Assembly: GCF_012516375.2 (NCBI RefSeq)
Contig: NZ_CP051204.2
Span: forward strand, 6,448,001 to 6,512,000
DNA: 64,000 nucleotides
DNA from: Chitinophaga oryzae
Lineage (GTDB): Bacteria > Bacteroidota > Bacteroidia > Chitinophagales > Chitinophagaceae
Direction of reading: 5' to 3'
Both the position numbers and the translations under genes were made by a program. Under the pieces are notes generated by a model. That model was not told the origin of the DNA. It was given only the letters and a program-made list of their open reading frames with translations, and searched no databases. Shown piece after piece: positions 7,507-16,646 of the stretch. The first letter of the stretch is position 1. The number at the start of each line of letters is the position of its first letter.

Positions 7507-9337
7507 CATAATACAGGCTTAATGAAACCCTGCCGCAACAGCGAAAGTGTTTGCGCCACAAGCATCGTGACGGCCTGTTGCCGGTCGGCTACATTGAAAC
7601 ACCGTACCAATGTTTCCTCCAGCGTATATCCCCCTGAAAATGATCAAAGATCGCGGCAGTTAGTTTTCCCACGGGAAAAACCGCCACGCCGTATGCGTGG
7701 TTTTGCATTAAATAACAGTACTCCCCTGCTGCTGAAGCCAGCTCCTGCTGGTCCCATTGCCAGTGCGTACGGCACAGCCGCACCTGCTCCATCACTACCC
7801 ACTTCATCCGCAGCAACGCTTCCGCTGTGGCCTCCGGCATACCTCCGGTAAATTCGTTCCTCCTGGTATAGTATAACAGTCCCCGGTGTTCTTTCCAGAG
7901 AGCGGTACGCTGTTGCTCAAAAGCAAAAGCATCTGCCGCCTGCCGCCGGTGTTCTTCAGGCAGGGCGGCCACCGCTTTTTGCAGCATCGTTTCCAGCATA
8001 CCAATACCCGGCACGTCCGGCAATGTCCACCCGGTGGCCATTAGCAGCCGCATGGTATGCGGATAATACTTCAGGAACAGCCGTCGTTTTACTTCTCCGG
8101 CAGCATACAAAGGTGGTACCTGCCTGCCGGCAGGGATCACGGGATGTAACACCGAATCGTCCCGGAAGGGCATCAGTAGCGATGCCAGCATATACCCAAC
8201 GCCCGACAGTCCGGAGAACAGCCCGGCGTCCTGCATCATCGTTGGCACGTAGCTGTTATAGGTTCCATAGGTGTGATAATAACGGACTGCCTGCAAGGCC
8301 AGTATTTGTGCGGCTTGCTGTAAATCTGGTTGCTGCAGCGCTTCCGCCGCCTGTAGCAGGAAAAACACAATGCCGCCGTAGCCACTGCAAAGCGTAAAGT
8401 CGCCCCGCTTCAGTTGCTGTGCATCTTCCAGCGAACGTTCTACGGCGTCCTGTAACTGTACCCGCCATTCGGCGCGTGGTAGCATTTTATAAGCCAACAA
8501 CCGGGCTATCCCCGCGCCCGCGGCACCATGCGCCCATGTATTGGTGGCAGCGGCATCTTCCCGGAAACGGTGGATATCCCAGTGAAAAAAATTTTCCCGC
8601 CCGATACAGGTATTGGTCAGCCGCAGGTCCAGCCAGTTACGCGCCGTAGGGTCGTAATACTGCATTTCATAATCCAGCGCCTGCCCGGCCAGGTATTGCA
8701 ACCCCTCGTCGCGGAAGTAAGCAGCTACCTGCATCCATGCGTAGGCCATGCCCGAGGCGCCGTGCGAGAACCCTGTCAGGCTGTCGAAACTCATTTTCAC
8801 ATGCCCCCATCGCAGGCCTTCCGGCGCCACCCTCGCCTGTTGTATCAACGTGTCTGTTAGTGAGCGGAGCAGCGGCAGGAGGCTTCCCTCCTGCGTATGT
8901 GCATACAGGTAAGTCAGCACAAAAATGTTCCCGGCATGGCCGCTCAACCAGTCGTCCTGCTGCACCCGCTGCTGTATCCCCTCTTTAAAATGGGCCGTCA
9001 GCGCGATGGCACGGTCCAGGTAACGCCGCCGCCCGGTGGCCTCGTACAGTTTAACACACAGGTACAGCAAACCGGTGGCGCCGGTGCAGAAGGTATAATA
9101 CTGTTGCTGCGTTATCTCCGGATGGTATAACAGGGTATCCGCCGCCGTTATACTCACATCCAGGTAATGCTGTTCCTTGTAGTGTTCATATAATCTTAAA
9201 TAAAAGAGGATGACGCCACCGCTGCCGTTGAACAGGTCCGTCTTTGCAGCGATAACGTCTGGTTGCAGGGCGGGCAGCACCGCTGCCGCTATGCGGCGCA
9301 GTTCCGTGTCCAGGAGCAGTTTATCCGGGGATTCCAT
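7506..9337 (-). CDS. LanC-like cyclase with C-terminal PqqD/RRE-like domain; apparent frameshift
   Basis: A lanthionine synthetase C-like protein that would add Cys thiols to dehydro residues. Seven toroid repeats are visible, each with a G-x-x-G turn: LFNGSGG, FCTGATG, WLSGHAG, FSHGASG, TWAHGAAG, LCSGYGG and LFSGLSG. Canonical zinc ligands (Cys of WC-x-G; Cys-His of CHG) are mostly absent: W268-A269-H270-G and C317-S318-G keep only one Cys. The family is about 400 residues; this protein carries about 190 more, ending in an RRE/PqqD-like winged-helix segment (LTAAIFDHFQG). The unbroken frame stops at 7589. A one-base shift at 7630-7634 restores a natural continuation (GYTLEETLVRC to QGFIKPVL) ending at 7506. 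Start 9337 (MESPDKLL) overlaps the upstream gene by 17 bases; ATG 9385 is an alternative. Last gene of the minus-strand operon. Confidence 0.75.
7630..7634 (-). other. frameshift point in the LanC gene (C5/G5 run)
   Basis: Five G residues on the coding strand at this point put the ribosome into a frame that ends 13 codons later at 7589. With six G residues the frame continues for about 41 codons with sensible winged-helix sequence and stops against the terminator palindrome at 7506. This is either a sequencing error, a real inactivating mutation, phase variation at a homopolymer, or programmed slippage; the sequence alone does not tell which. Confidence 0.65.
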
Positions 9338-10184
9338 AGATATGTTCAAGGCATTTACGGGTGAAATACATGATATAGGCTTCATCGTGGTTGGCTACGC
9401 CGAGGCGGTTATGCCCCATATGCAGAAAGCTGCCGGTGATAGCGCCCAGCTGTTCCTGCTGAAAGCCGAGCCGGCGGTATTGCGTAAAGACGTGGCTGTT
9501 GCCGGCGGCAAAAGCCTGCAATGCCGGCGGCATGTTTCCGTTCCATAGTGCTGTTGCTGCGCTGGTCAGTGCCGGGGCATAAAAAGCAAAGCGCTCTTCC
9601 ATGCGCTGCAGGAAATAAGCCTGTTGCTGCGCTTTGTCCTGCTGCGGATGATACAACCGCGGCAGCCACCCCTGTATAAAGCGGTGGCAGATGTCCAGCG
9701 TCTGTTCCGGCGTTTCCTGCAATGCCTGCAGGGTCGCCAGGTTCAGCCTGATGGCCTGCATCAGGGCATTGGAAGGATTGATCTGATTGATTTCCGCCAG
9801 TACCCAGGCAGAAGAAAAACCAAACTGTCGTTCCGCCAGCGGCATCGTTTGTTCGTTGCCGTAGCGGCCGGTCTCCGGTACGTAAGGAACGTATTGCCAG
9901 GTATCATTAGGCAGCAGCTGCTGCGCCGGCCGGGCTTCCTCCTCCCGGCAGGAAGGATATGCTGTAAAATAAACTTGCGCAGCACTTTCCAGCAGCCGCC
10001 TGACTTCAGTCAGCCTATCCTGTGCTACGTGTAACCGTAAGCGTATATGCGGCCCGCCTTCCCAGTAACGGATAAAGAAACAGGGACATCCCGCCTGCTG
10101 CACCACGGGGCCGACCAGCAGTTGCAGCAGCCGGTTAAGGTCACCGGCATGAAAAAGGTGTACAGATAACCAGTTACGTTGCAT
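9321..10184 (-). CDS. split LanB, elimination (SpaB_C / thiopeptide-type) protein
   Basis: A 287-residue protein matching the C-terminal domain of class I lanthipeptide dehydratases encoded as its own gene. The hallmark GCPCFFIRYWEGGPHIRLRL is near residues 32-51, as in LanB C-terminal and thiopeptide TbtC-like proteins. In this family the domain removes glutamate from glutamylated Ser/Thr to leave Dha/Dhb. Full-length LanB proteins are about 1000 residues; here the glutamylation part is the preceding gene, three bases upstream, so the two should work as a complex in the cytoplasm. Split LanB proteins have been reported for pinensin biosynthesis. The end overlaps the LanC gene by 17 bases. 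Confidence 0.85.
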   Translation of the reverse strand: MQRNWLSVHLFHAGDLNRLLQLLVGPVVQQAGCPCFFIRYWEGGPHIRLRLHVAQDRLTEVRRLLESAAQVYFTAYPSCREEEARPAQQLLPNDTWQYVPYVPETGRYGNEQTMPLAERQFGFSSAWVLAEINQINPSNALMQAIRLNLATLQALQETPEQTLDICHRFIQGWLPRLYHPQQDKAQQQAYFLQRMEERFAFYAPALTSAATALWNGNMPPALQAFAAGNSHVFTQYRRLGFQQEQLGAITGSFLHMGHNRLGVANHDEAYIMYFTRKCLEHIYGIPG

Positions 10185-10187
10185 AGG

Positions 10188-12719
10188 TTAATATTGATAC
10201 CAGTGAAGCATATGTTCGGTAACTGTGCCATGCTGCGAAGCGTCCGGCAATACTTCTTCGAGGTAAACCTGCTCTCCCGCCCGGCTGAGCATCTTCCTGA
10301 AAACGGCTGCCAGCAATGGCTGCACGAAGCTGATGTATTGCGGCTTATAGTCATCCCGGTGCAATTGCCCTTTCTTTGCAGCTACCTGTATATAGGGTGA
10401 TTTCAGGAAAACGAACACCTGCTGGGGCAGCCCTTCTGCTATCCTCCAGCGCTGTAACCGCAGAAAATATGCTGCATCGGTTTCTGCGTTGACAGGTACA
10501 GGGACGGCCGCTGTGCTGACCAGCCAGCCTTTCCTTCTCAATACGAGCCGGTCTTCAAAAACGATGCGGGGTAGCAGCTGTACCGGTCCGGGGGCGGCAT
10601 GCAGCGAACTGTACCGGCTGTCCGCCGCAGCAATAAAGCTTCGCAGCGGCACCCTTGTTTCCGGGTTAAAATGTGCCAGCAGCCGGTAGAAATGAGAACG
10701 GTTATAAAAAGACTCGAGGCAAAGGTCGAACGTATACACCGGTTTACCGCTCACGGTATGCCGTAATCCCAACCGGTGGGATGCCTGGTCATACTGCACC
10801 ACGATATCCTTGAGGGATATACGTTTTCCTGCGGGGTAGTTATTGCTGCCGCCCGGGATAGTGATTTCGTTCGCCAGCAACGGCGGATGTATGTTGGCGT
10901 TAAAGACGGAGCCATCATTCAGCTCTATCATCAGGTGCTCCGGATACAAAGCGGTGTTCCATGAACGGAAAGTGTCGGTCACCGCAGGACTGAACAGATG
11001 CAGGAACCTGCCGGCTACTTTGCCCATGCCGGGCAGGAAGGCATTGACAACACCCATGAGCGGCGCTGCTGTATCCGGATAAAAGAGCTGCACGAACATA
11101 CCCCGGGAGAGCGGCGCTGTTGACACCGCAGGTAGCCCTGTGATGTTGACTGCGCCGGGCTTCACGGTAAGCTGCATCGTTTCCGGTATATCCATGACCG
11201 TTGGCCCTCCCGTGTCCGGCTGCTGTTTTTTCACGCGGAGATAATAAGCGTGATAGAAGTCCGTCACCGCCGGCTGCTGAGCGGCATCGTACTGTTCCAG
11301 GAAAAAGTCACGCATACGGTCACGCTCTTCCTGCAACAGGTCCCCCTTTGCCAGTAACGTACAAAAGCGCTCCGCCTTTTCTGTCAATGCCTGCACCTCC
11401 TCTGGCAGCACGCTCACGGATGACGTGCTGGTGTCTTCATAAAAAATATCAGCCGGCTGAAAATTTCTCGGTGCAAAATGATGCACTTCAAAAGGTGCGT
11501 CAGCGGCAGGTGTGGTGGCACTATCCGGCAACGCTGCCTCCGTTTTCAACTGAAGCAGCACTGCATTAAGCGCTGCGGCGGACGTCTCCAGCAGCGGCGC
11601 ACGCGTAGCCGCATCGGCGGCGGCATAAAAGCGGCGGTTCACCTGCAGCATTTGCAGCAGCTCCCTTAGTGCCTTTACCGACGGATGCTGTTGCATATTG
11701 TCAGAAAGGAAATCCATCAGCGCACTGTCCCATTCCGGATCGATACCGGAGCAGCCGATGCCCAGCTCCAGCAGGCCGGTGGCAGACAGCTTCAGCAAAA
11801 ACGTTTTGATCTGCTCACGCGCAACGCCCGGCATCTCGCCAGCCAGCGTATCGATGAGAGATGCCAGTGTTGCCGGCGCTTTCAGCCGCTGGTACAACCA
11901 TAGCGCCACACTCCGCGCCGGCAGGCGCTGAAAGGCTTCTACATTAAAATAGTTCACCAGGAAATGCAGGTGCGTTTCATCGGTGGTGACGGTGTCATTC
12001 AGGGTGACCGTCATCAGTTCATTCAGCACCGGATGGTGGACCAACAGGCTGCGGAGGTAGGTAAACAAACTGTTGTTCAGCCGGATGTTGCTGACGATCG
12101 CCGGTACGGTGTCAGGGGCTGTTTTCATCGTGCTGACGCCCGTATAGGTAAACGTACTGAAAGGCGATGTTTTCGCCGCCATCCGGGTAATATAACGGAG
12201 CAGGCTATACTCATTTTTCAGTTCCCGCGCTTTGAAGGCAGCCGCGTCTGCCTGCGCAAAATGATCCAATTGTCCATAGAGCACAGGACTGGAAAGCAGT
12301 ATCCCTTTCCGCAGCGCCTCCTCTCCCGACCATGCCTGCAACTGCCGCCGGTGCTGCTGGAGCTGCCGGTCGTAAAACACCTGCCATGTCTCACGGTCCG
12401 CTTGCTGTTGTGCCAGGGATTCACGGTAGCGCAGCATTGGCGCTGACAGGGATGCTACTGTTTCTTCCGGGGGCTTCCGGCCGTTATATACCGCACGCTT
12501 CCAGCGTATCAGCAGTTGCCGGGTATTGTCGTCAGGGGCGGACTGTATCGCCTGAAACAACAGCTCACAGAGGTATTCCTGCTGTTGCCGGAGGTCCCCT
12601 GCCGCTATATCCGCGGCGGCCAGGCAGGCGTCCGTCTCCGTTATCTCCAGTGCTTTAAGTGCCGGGAAAGGCATCGCAGCATAGCGGACCAGTGCGTAAG
12701 GGAAAACTTTCAATGTCAT
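10188..12719 (-). CDS. split LanB, glutamylation protein (lantibiotic dehydratase N-terminal)
   Basis: An 843-residue protein that corresponds to the N-terminal domain of class I LanB, which uses glutamyl-tRNA to glutamylate Ser and Thr of the precursor. The conserved segment RMAAKTSPFSTFTYTGVS near residue 180 matches the R...PF-x-x-F-x-x-x-x-S motif of this family. The protein ends before the elimination domain, which is supplied by the next gene. It starts seven bases after the exporter gene, so exporter, both LanB parts and LanC form one tight minus-strand operon. No signal peptide; cytoplasmic. Confidence 0.85.
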   Translation of the reverse strand: MTLKVFPYALVRYAAMPFPALKALEITETDACLAAADIAAGDLRQQQEYLCELLFQAIQSAPDDNTRQLLIRWKRAVYNGRKPPEETVASLSAPMLRYRESLAQQQADRETWQVFYDRQLQQHRRQLQAWSGEEALRKGILLSSPVLYGQLDHFAQADAAAFKARELKNEYSLLRYITRMAAKTSPFSTFTYTGVSTMKTAPDTVPAIVSNIRLNNSLFTYLRSLLVHHPVLNELMTVTLNDTVTTDETHLHFLVNYFNVEAFQRLPARSVALWLYQRLKAPATLASLIDTLAGEMPGVAREQIKTFLLKLSATGLLELGIGCSGIDPEWDSALMDFLSDNMQQHPSVKALRELLQMLQVNRRFYAAADAATRAPLLETSAAALNAVLLQLKTEAALPDSATTPAADAPFEVHHFAPRNFQPADIFYEDTSTSSVSVLPEEVQALTEKAERFCTLLAKGDLLQEERDRMRDFFLEQYDAAQQPAVTDFYHAYYLRVKKQQPDTGGPTVMDIPETMQLTVKPGAVNITGLPAVSTAPLSRGMFVQLFYPDTAAPLMGVVNAFLPGMGKVAGRFLHLFSPAVTDTFRSWNTALYPEHLMIELNDGSVFNANIHPPLLANEITIPGGSNNYPAGKRISLKDIVVQYDQASHRLGLRHTVSGKPVYTFDLCLESFYNRSHFYRLLAHFNPETRVPLRSFIAAADSRYSSLHAAPGPVQLLPRIVFEDRLVLRRKGWLVSTAAVPVPVNAETDAAYFLRLQRWRIAEGLPQQVFVFLKSPYIQVAAKKGQLHRDDYKPQYISFVQPLLAAVFRKMLSRAGEQVYLEEVLPDASQHGTVTEHMLHWYQY

Positions 12720-12726
12720 GTAGCAT

Positions 12727-14937
12727 TTATTTACCCAGCTCCAGCTGGTTTTTTACCAATTGATAGTAAGCGCCCCGGCTGGCAGACAGCCCGGCATGGG
12801 TGCCGCTTTCCACGATAGCGCCCTTGTCCATCACCAGTATCTGGTCTGCATGTTTAACGGTACTGAGGCGATGCGCCACCACCACGACGGTCTTGCCGGT
12901 AAAAAACTGTTCGAGGTTGCGCAGGATGGCGCGTTCGTTGTGGGCGTCGAGGGAATTAGTGGCTTCATCGAGCAACACGATGGAAGGGTTGCGGTAAATA
13001 AGGCGCGCCAGCAGCAGCCTTTGCACCTGTCCTTCGCTGAGGCCGTAGCCGTCTTTTCCGATCAGGGTTTCATAGCCGAAAGGCAGTGATGCAAAGAAAT
13101 CGTGTATGCAGGCCATCCTGCAGGCTTCATAGAGGCGCTCGTAATTCTTTTCTGTATCGCCGGCGAACACATTGCCGGCAATCGTATCGCGGAACACGTA
13201 GCCGTCCTGCATTACCACGCCGCAGTGCCGTCGCCACGACTCCGCGGAAAAGTCCTGCAGGGAGGTATCTTCCAGTAATATATCTCCTTCCTGCGGCGGA
13301 TAAAACTTCAGCAGCAATTTCAGCAGGGTGGTTTTGCCGCTGCCGCTCATCCCGACGATGGCCGTTACTTTGCCGGCAGGGATCAGCAGGTTGACATGGC
13401 GCAGTACCAGGGGCGAATGCCGGTGGCCGTAACGGAACGAGACGTTCTGTAAGCGTATATCCTTTCCGGTGACTGCGTCGCCGGCGAGATGCTGCAGTTG
13501 AGGCGTATCTTCATCAGCTTCCTGGTGCACTTCCGCCATCCGTCGCAGGCTGAAGCGGGTGTTCTGCATGGCGCGGATAAAATCTGTCAGCTGCGCTACC
13601 GGCGCACTCAGCTGGCCGCAGGTGTAAGTCACCGCCAGCATAGCGCCCAGCGTCAGCTGACCGTTGACCACCAGCACCGCGGCAAAGCAGGTCACCAGTA
13701 CATTGCGGGTTTCGTTGATAAACGACGATACGCCCTGCACCAGCTGGTCCAGCCGGAGGCTTTCCAGCTTTACCGTGATCGCCTGCTCCTGGATGTCTTC
13801 CCACTGGCGTGTCTTCCGGGCCTCGCTGCCGGTGAGCTTTATTTCCTGCATGGCGCCGAACATTTCCAGCAGCATGTCCTGGTTGGCCGCCAGCACGCCG
13901 AAACGCTTCTGGTCCAGCCGGCCGCGGCGTTCCCGGAAAGCATGGTTCCACCATATGCCCGCGGCTCCGCCCAGCATAAACAATACAAATACCTGCCAGT
14001 GGTAATACAACAGCAGCACACCCAGTACCAGTATAGTAACGACCGACAATACAAAGCTGACCAGTGAAGTGGTGAGGAAGTCCTCCACCCGCTGGTTGTC
14101 GGTCACCCGCTGCATGTTATCCCCTGCCTGCCGGTTATCAAAAAAAGAAAGCGGCAGCCGCAGGAGCTTATGCAGGAAAGCTTTCAGCATGGCTGTGCTA
14201 ACGCGGGCGCCTATTCGCAGCAGCAGGCGTGCACGGACAAACTCCGACAACATGCGGCCCAGGAACAACGCCAGCTGGCCGGCACAGATCAACAGTATCA
14301 GGGAAATCTGCCTGTTTTGAATGCCTTTGTCCACAATGGCCTGCGTCAGCAGCGGCGTTAGCAGAGCGAAGCCGCTGGCCAGCAGCAGTGTCATTAACAC
14401 CGGCGAAAGACGCTTACGGTGCGCGCGCAGATAAGGCCACAGCGCCTGTAGCGAGGCTTTTGTTTCCGCCACTTCCGGCGCGGCATAAAATGCAGCAGTA
14501 GGCTCCAGGAAGAGCGCGCGGCCATAACCCGAGCCAGGGTCCAGCTGCCAGGCAGCCATAAATTCCGGCAGCGAATACCGGCTTTGCCGCCCCAATGCCG
14601 GATCGGCGACATATACCGCTGTTTCCGTGATGCGGTACAGCACCACAAAATGTTGCTTGTTCCAGTGAAGTATGCAGGGCAACGGCGCTTTCTTCGCCAG
14701 CACTGTAAACGGCAGTTCTGCCGGCAATGTCTTAAATCCCAGCTGCTCTGCCGCCGCCATCATGTCCGCAAAGGTGACGCCCTGCCGCGATATACGGCAG
14801 GCATTGCGGAGATACTGCAACGGGTACACGCGGCCATGATGCGCCGCTATCATCTTCAGGCAGGTAGGGCCACAGTCCATGGCGTCTGACTGCCGGTAAA
14901 AAGGGAAAACTTCTTTCCTGAACACTTTTTGAAACAT
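12727..14937 (-). CDS. C39-peptidase ABC transporter (PCAT), leader-cleaving exporter
   Basis: A 736-residue peptidase-containing ABC exporter. Residues 1-140 form a C39 peptidase: Cys22 lies in SDAMDCGPTCLK, the catalytic His in HWNKQHFVVLY and the Asp in VADPALG. About six membrane helices follow (residues 170-450). The ATPase carries Walker A GMSGSGKTT, signature LSEGQVQRLLLARL and Walker B IVLLDEATNSLD. Such proteins cut precursors after a Gly-Gly site and pump the core peptide across the inner membrane, matching the AGG site of the precursor at 7274. No membrane-fusion or TolC-like partner is encoded nearby. The ATG at 14935-14937 lies inside the arm of a long inverted repeat (14926-14983). 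Confidence 0.9.
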   Translation of the reverse strand: MFQKVFRKEVFPFYRQSDAMDCGPTCLKMIAAHHGRVYPLQYLRNACRISRQGVTFADMMAAAEQLGFKTLPAELPFTVLAKKAPLPCILHWNKQHFVVLYRITETAVYVADPALGRQSRYSLPEFMAAWQLDPGSGYGRALFLEPTAAFYAAPEVAETKASLQALWPYLRAHRKRLSPVLMTLLLASGFALLTPLLTQAIVDKGIQNRQISLILLICAGQLALFLGRMLSEFVRARLLLRIGARVSTAMLKAFLHKLLRLPLSFFDNRQAGDNMQRVTDNQRVEDFLTTSLVSFVLSVVTILVLGVLLLYYHWQVFVLFMLGGAAGIWWNHAFRERRGRLDQKRFGVLAANQDMLLEMFGAMQEIKLTGSEARKTRQWEDIQEQAITVKLESLRLDQLVQGVSSFINETRNVLVTCFAAVLVVNGQLTLGAMLAVTYTCGQLSAPVAQLTDFIRAMQNTRFSLRRMAEVHQEADEDTPQLQHLAGDAVTGKDIRLQNVSFRYGHRHSPLVLRHVNLLIPAGKVTAIVGMSGSGKTTLLKLLLKFYPPQEGDILLEDTSLQDFSAESWRRHCGVVMQDGYVFRDTIAGNVFAGDTEKNYERLYEACRMACIHDFFASLPFGYETLIGKDGYGLSEGQVQRLLLARLIYRNPSIVLLDEATNSLDAHNERAILRNLEQFFTGKTVVVVAHRLSTVKHADQILVMDKGAIVESGTHAGLSASRGAYYQLVKNQLELGK

Positions 14938-14983
14938 TGTTGCAATTTAAAGATAATTAATAATTGCAACAATGTTTCAAAAA
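14926..14983. promoter_or_regulatory. 22-bp perfect inverted repeat covering the PCAT start codon
   Basis: The arms at 14926-14947 and 14962-14983 are perfectly complementary over 22 bases, with a 14-base A/T loop. The left arm contains the PCAT start codon and its first codons (MFQK) on the minus strand. The right arm carries the same bases on the plus strand, so it encodes a mirror mini-frame MFQKTKK ending at 14995. A minus-strand transcript starting upstream of the right arm would bury the start codon in a strong hairpin. Confidence 0.75.
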
Positions 14984-15091
14984 ACAAAGAAATAATATAC
15001 CGCAATATCAGGTAAACAGCTGCCGGACAGTATCCGCCTTAATTTGTATCTTCGGGAAACAATCAATCCGCTTACCCTCAAAATAAGCACT

Positions 15092-16570
15092 ATGAATTAC
15101 CCCCTACGATCCTGTCATCGCCTATGGGCGGCATTTTCCCTGTTACTATTTTTCTTTGCCTGCATCCCGGTTCCCGACGCCCACGCACAACTGTCGATTC
15201 CCATCTACAGAGAATTCGCCGTCAGCGAAACACACCAGATATCGGGCATCTGCCTTGGTTGTGCAGTAGAAAACCCGGAGAAAGCCGTCGGCAACAACAC
15301 ACAGGACTACTCCGCCTTCAAAATAGGCCTGTCGGTGTTAGGCAGCATCCAGCAAACATTGATTTTTCGACACCGGACCATCGACCGGTTCACCAAACTG
15401 AGCATCGGCATCGGCACCGGCCACACCGGCCTGTCTGTCCGCCTGCTGGGCCAGGTATATGTGGAAACCTTCTCCGGCGATACGTCCAACAACGACGCCC
15501 GCCCGGTAGACGCCCGCATGTTAAAAATCTATGAAGACTCCACCAAAGGAGAGCTGGAGTTTATTACATCGAAACCTTACGACCGTGTCAGGATAACGCT
15601 AAATGGCGGATTGGCGGACATCAGCGATGAACTGCGGGTGTATTTTGCCGATCAGACCTACGGCGACTTCTCACTCTGTTACGTACCGCATTTTGCGGGA
15701 GAGATACTCTATTATTCATTTGACGGCGATAGTAAAGACCTTATTTCCGGCAAGGACCTCACCAGTACCCTGCTGCCCTCCTATAAAAACCATATGCTTT
15801 GCGGGCGGCTGGGCCTCAGCGTAATACCCTGCCTTGAAAATACGCTGCAGCACACAGCGGCCCCCTGGAGCCTGGGCGACACCGGCACGGTAGGGTTCTG
15901 GGCACGCATCGACCGGCAATCTTTCTGTAATGAAACACCCAAAGTCCATGTGGAAATACCACCGTTGTCCATTACGCTCACCGCTGATGCTGTAACCGTC
16001 TGTAAATCCGGGCTGGGCTGCAAGACCTCTCCCGTGGCTAATCCCGCAGGATTGAACCTGTATGTTGTTACTACCATGCCGGCGCCCGCAAACCCCATGC
16101 GCTTATTTATCAATGGTGTGGAGGTGGCCGTTCCCCTGGAACCCCGCGCCGTTCCCCCGCCGGACGGTCATATCAAAGTCTCGCTCAACCAGGCGGAAAT
16201 TGATGAAATGATCGTGTATAAAAAGGTGCAATCATTCCGCACTATCAAAAGCTGGTACGCGGATAATTGCCTGCGATGCCAGGTGGCCCCGTCACTTACG
16301 GCCGCACCCAAAGCGGGCCTGCTACCAGCACCCGCCGCAACGGTGTTGTACCCCAACCCGACTACCGGCAGGATCAGTATTGGAGATGATGACATCATAA
16401 ACGATGCAACCGTAGCAGTAAAAAACGCTTACGGCATGGAGGTATACCGGACACGGCTAAACGTAAAGACTTTCGAACTGCCGTCATCGCTGGCCAACGG
16501 CGTATATATGATCACATTAACAACGAAAGACCACAAGGTCCATACTTACAAAGTGATACTTTCCAGATAG
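15092..16570 (+). CDS. secreted protein with T9SS C-terminal sorting domain, LamG-like middle
   Basis: A 492-residue exported protein. A signal peptide (residues about 10-33, LWAAFSLLLFFF, cleavage near AHAQ) is followed by an N-terminal region with paired Cys (GICLGC), a LamG/concanavalin-like domain (about 200-390, beginning ILYYSFDGDSKD) and a C-terminal type A sorting domain (YPNPTTGRISIG to YKVILSR). The sorting domain directs export by the type IX system and cleavage or anchoring at the surface. A TTG-started frame from 15044 exists, but only ATG 15092 puts the signal peptide at the N-terminus. The gene diverges from the exporter gene; a link to the lanthipeptide locus is not evident. 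Confidence 0.75.
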   Translation: MNYPLRSCHRLWAAFSLLLFFFACIPVPDAHAQLSIPIYREFAVSETHQISGICLGCAVENPEKAVGNNTQDYSAFKIGLSVLGSIQQTLIFRHRTIDRFTKLSIGIGTGHTGLSVRLLGQVYVETFSGDTSNNDARPVDARMLKIYEDSTKGELEFITSKPYDRVRITLNGGLADISDELRVYFADQTYGDFSLCYVPHFAGEILYYSFDGDSKDLISGKDLTSTLLPSYKNHMLCGRLGLSVIPCLENTLQHTAAPWSLGDTGTVGFWARIDRQSFCNETPKVHVEIPPLSITLTADAVTVCKSGLGCKTSPVANPAGLNLYVVTTMPAPANPMRLFINGVEVAVPLEPRAVPPPDGHIKVSLNQAEIDEMIVYKKVQSFRTIKSWYADNCLRCQVAPSLTAAPKAGLLPAPAATVLYPNPTTGRISIGDDDIINDATVAVKNAYGMEVYRTRLNVKTFELPSSLANGVYMITLTTKDHKVHTYKVILSR

Positions 16571-16615
16571 ATGCTGGTCATGAAATAATAAACCCGGCAA
16601 TTAACAGGTTATCAT

Positions 16616-16623
16616 TAAATTTG
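16616..16623 (+). promoter_or_regulatory. candidate -7 box for the tautomerase gene
   Basis: TAAATTTG fits the Bacteroidota TAnnTTTG consensus and lies 23 bases before the ATG at 16647. A clear -33 TTG is not seen at the expected spacing. Confidence 0.35.
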
Positions 16624-16646
16624 ATGTCCAATTAACGTATCTGCAT

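Noticed and set aside
15044..15091. TTG-started N-terminal extension of the T9SS protein
   Set aside because: It would place 16 residues before the signal peptide; ATG 15092 is a better start.
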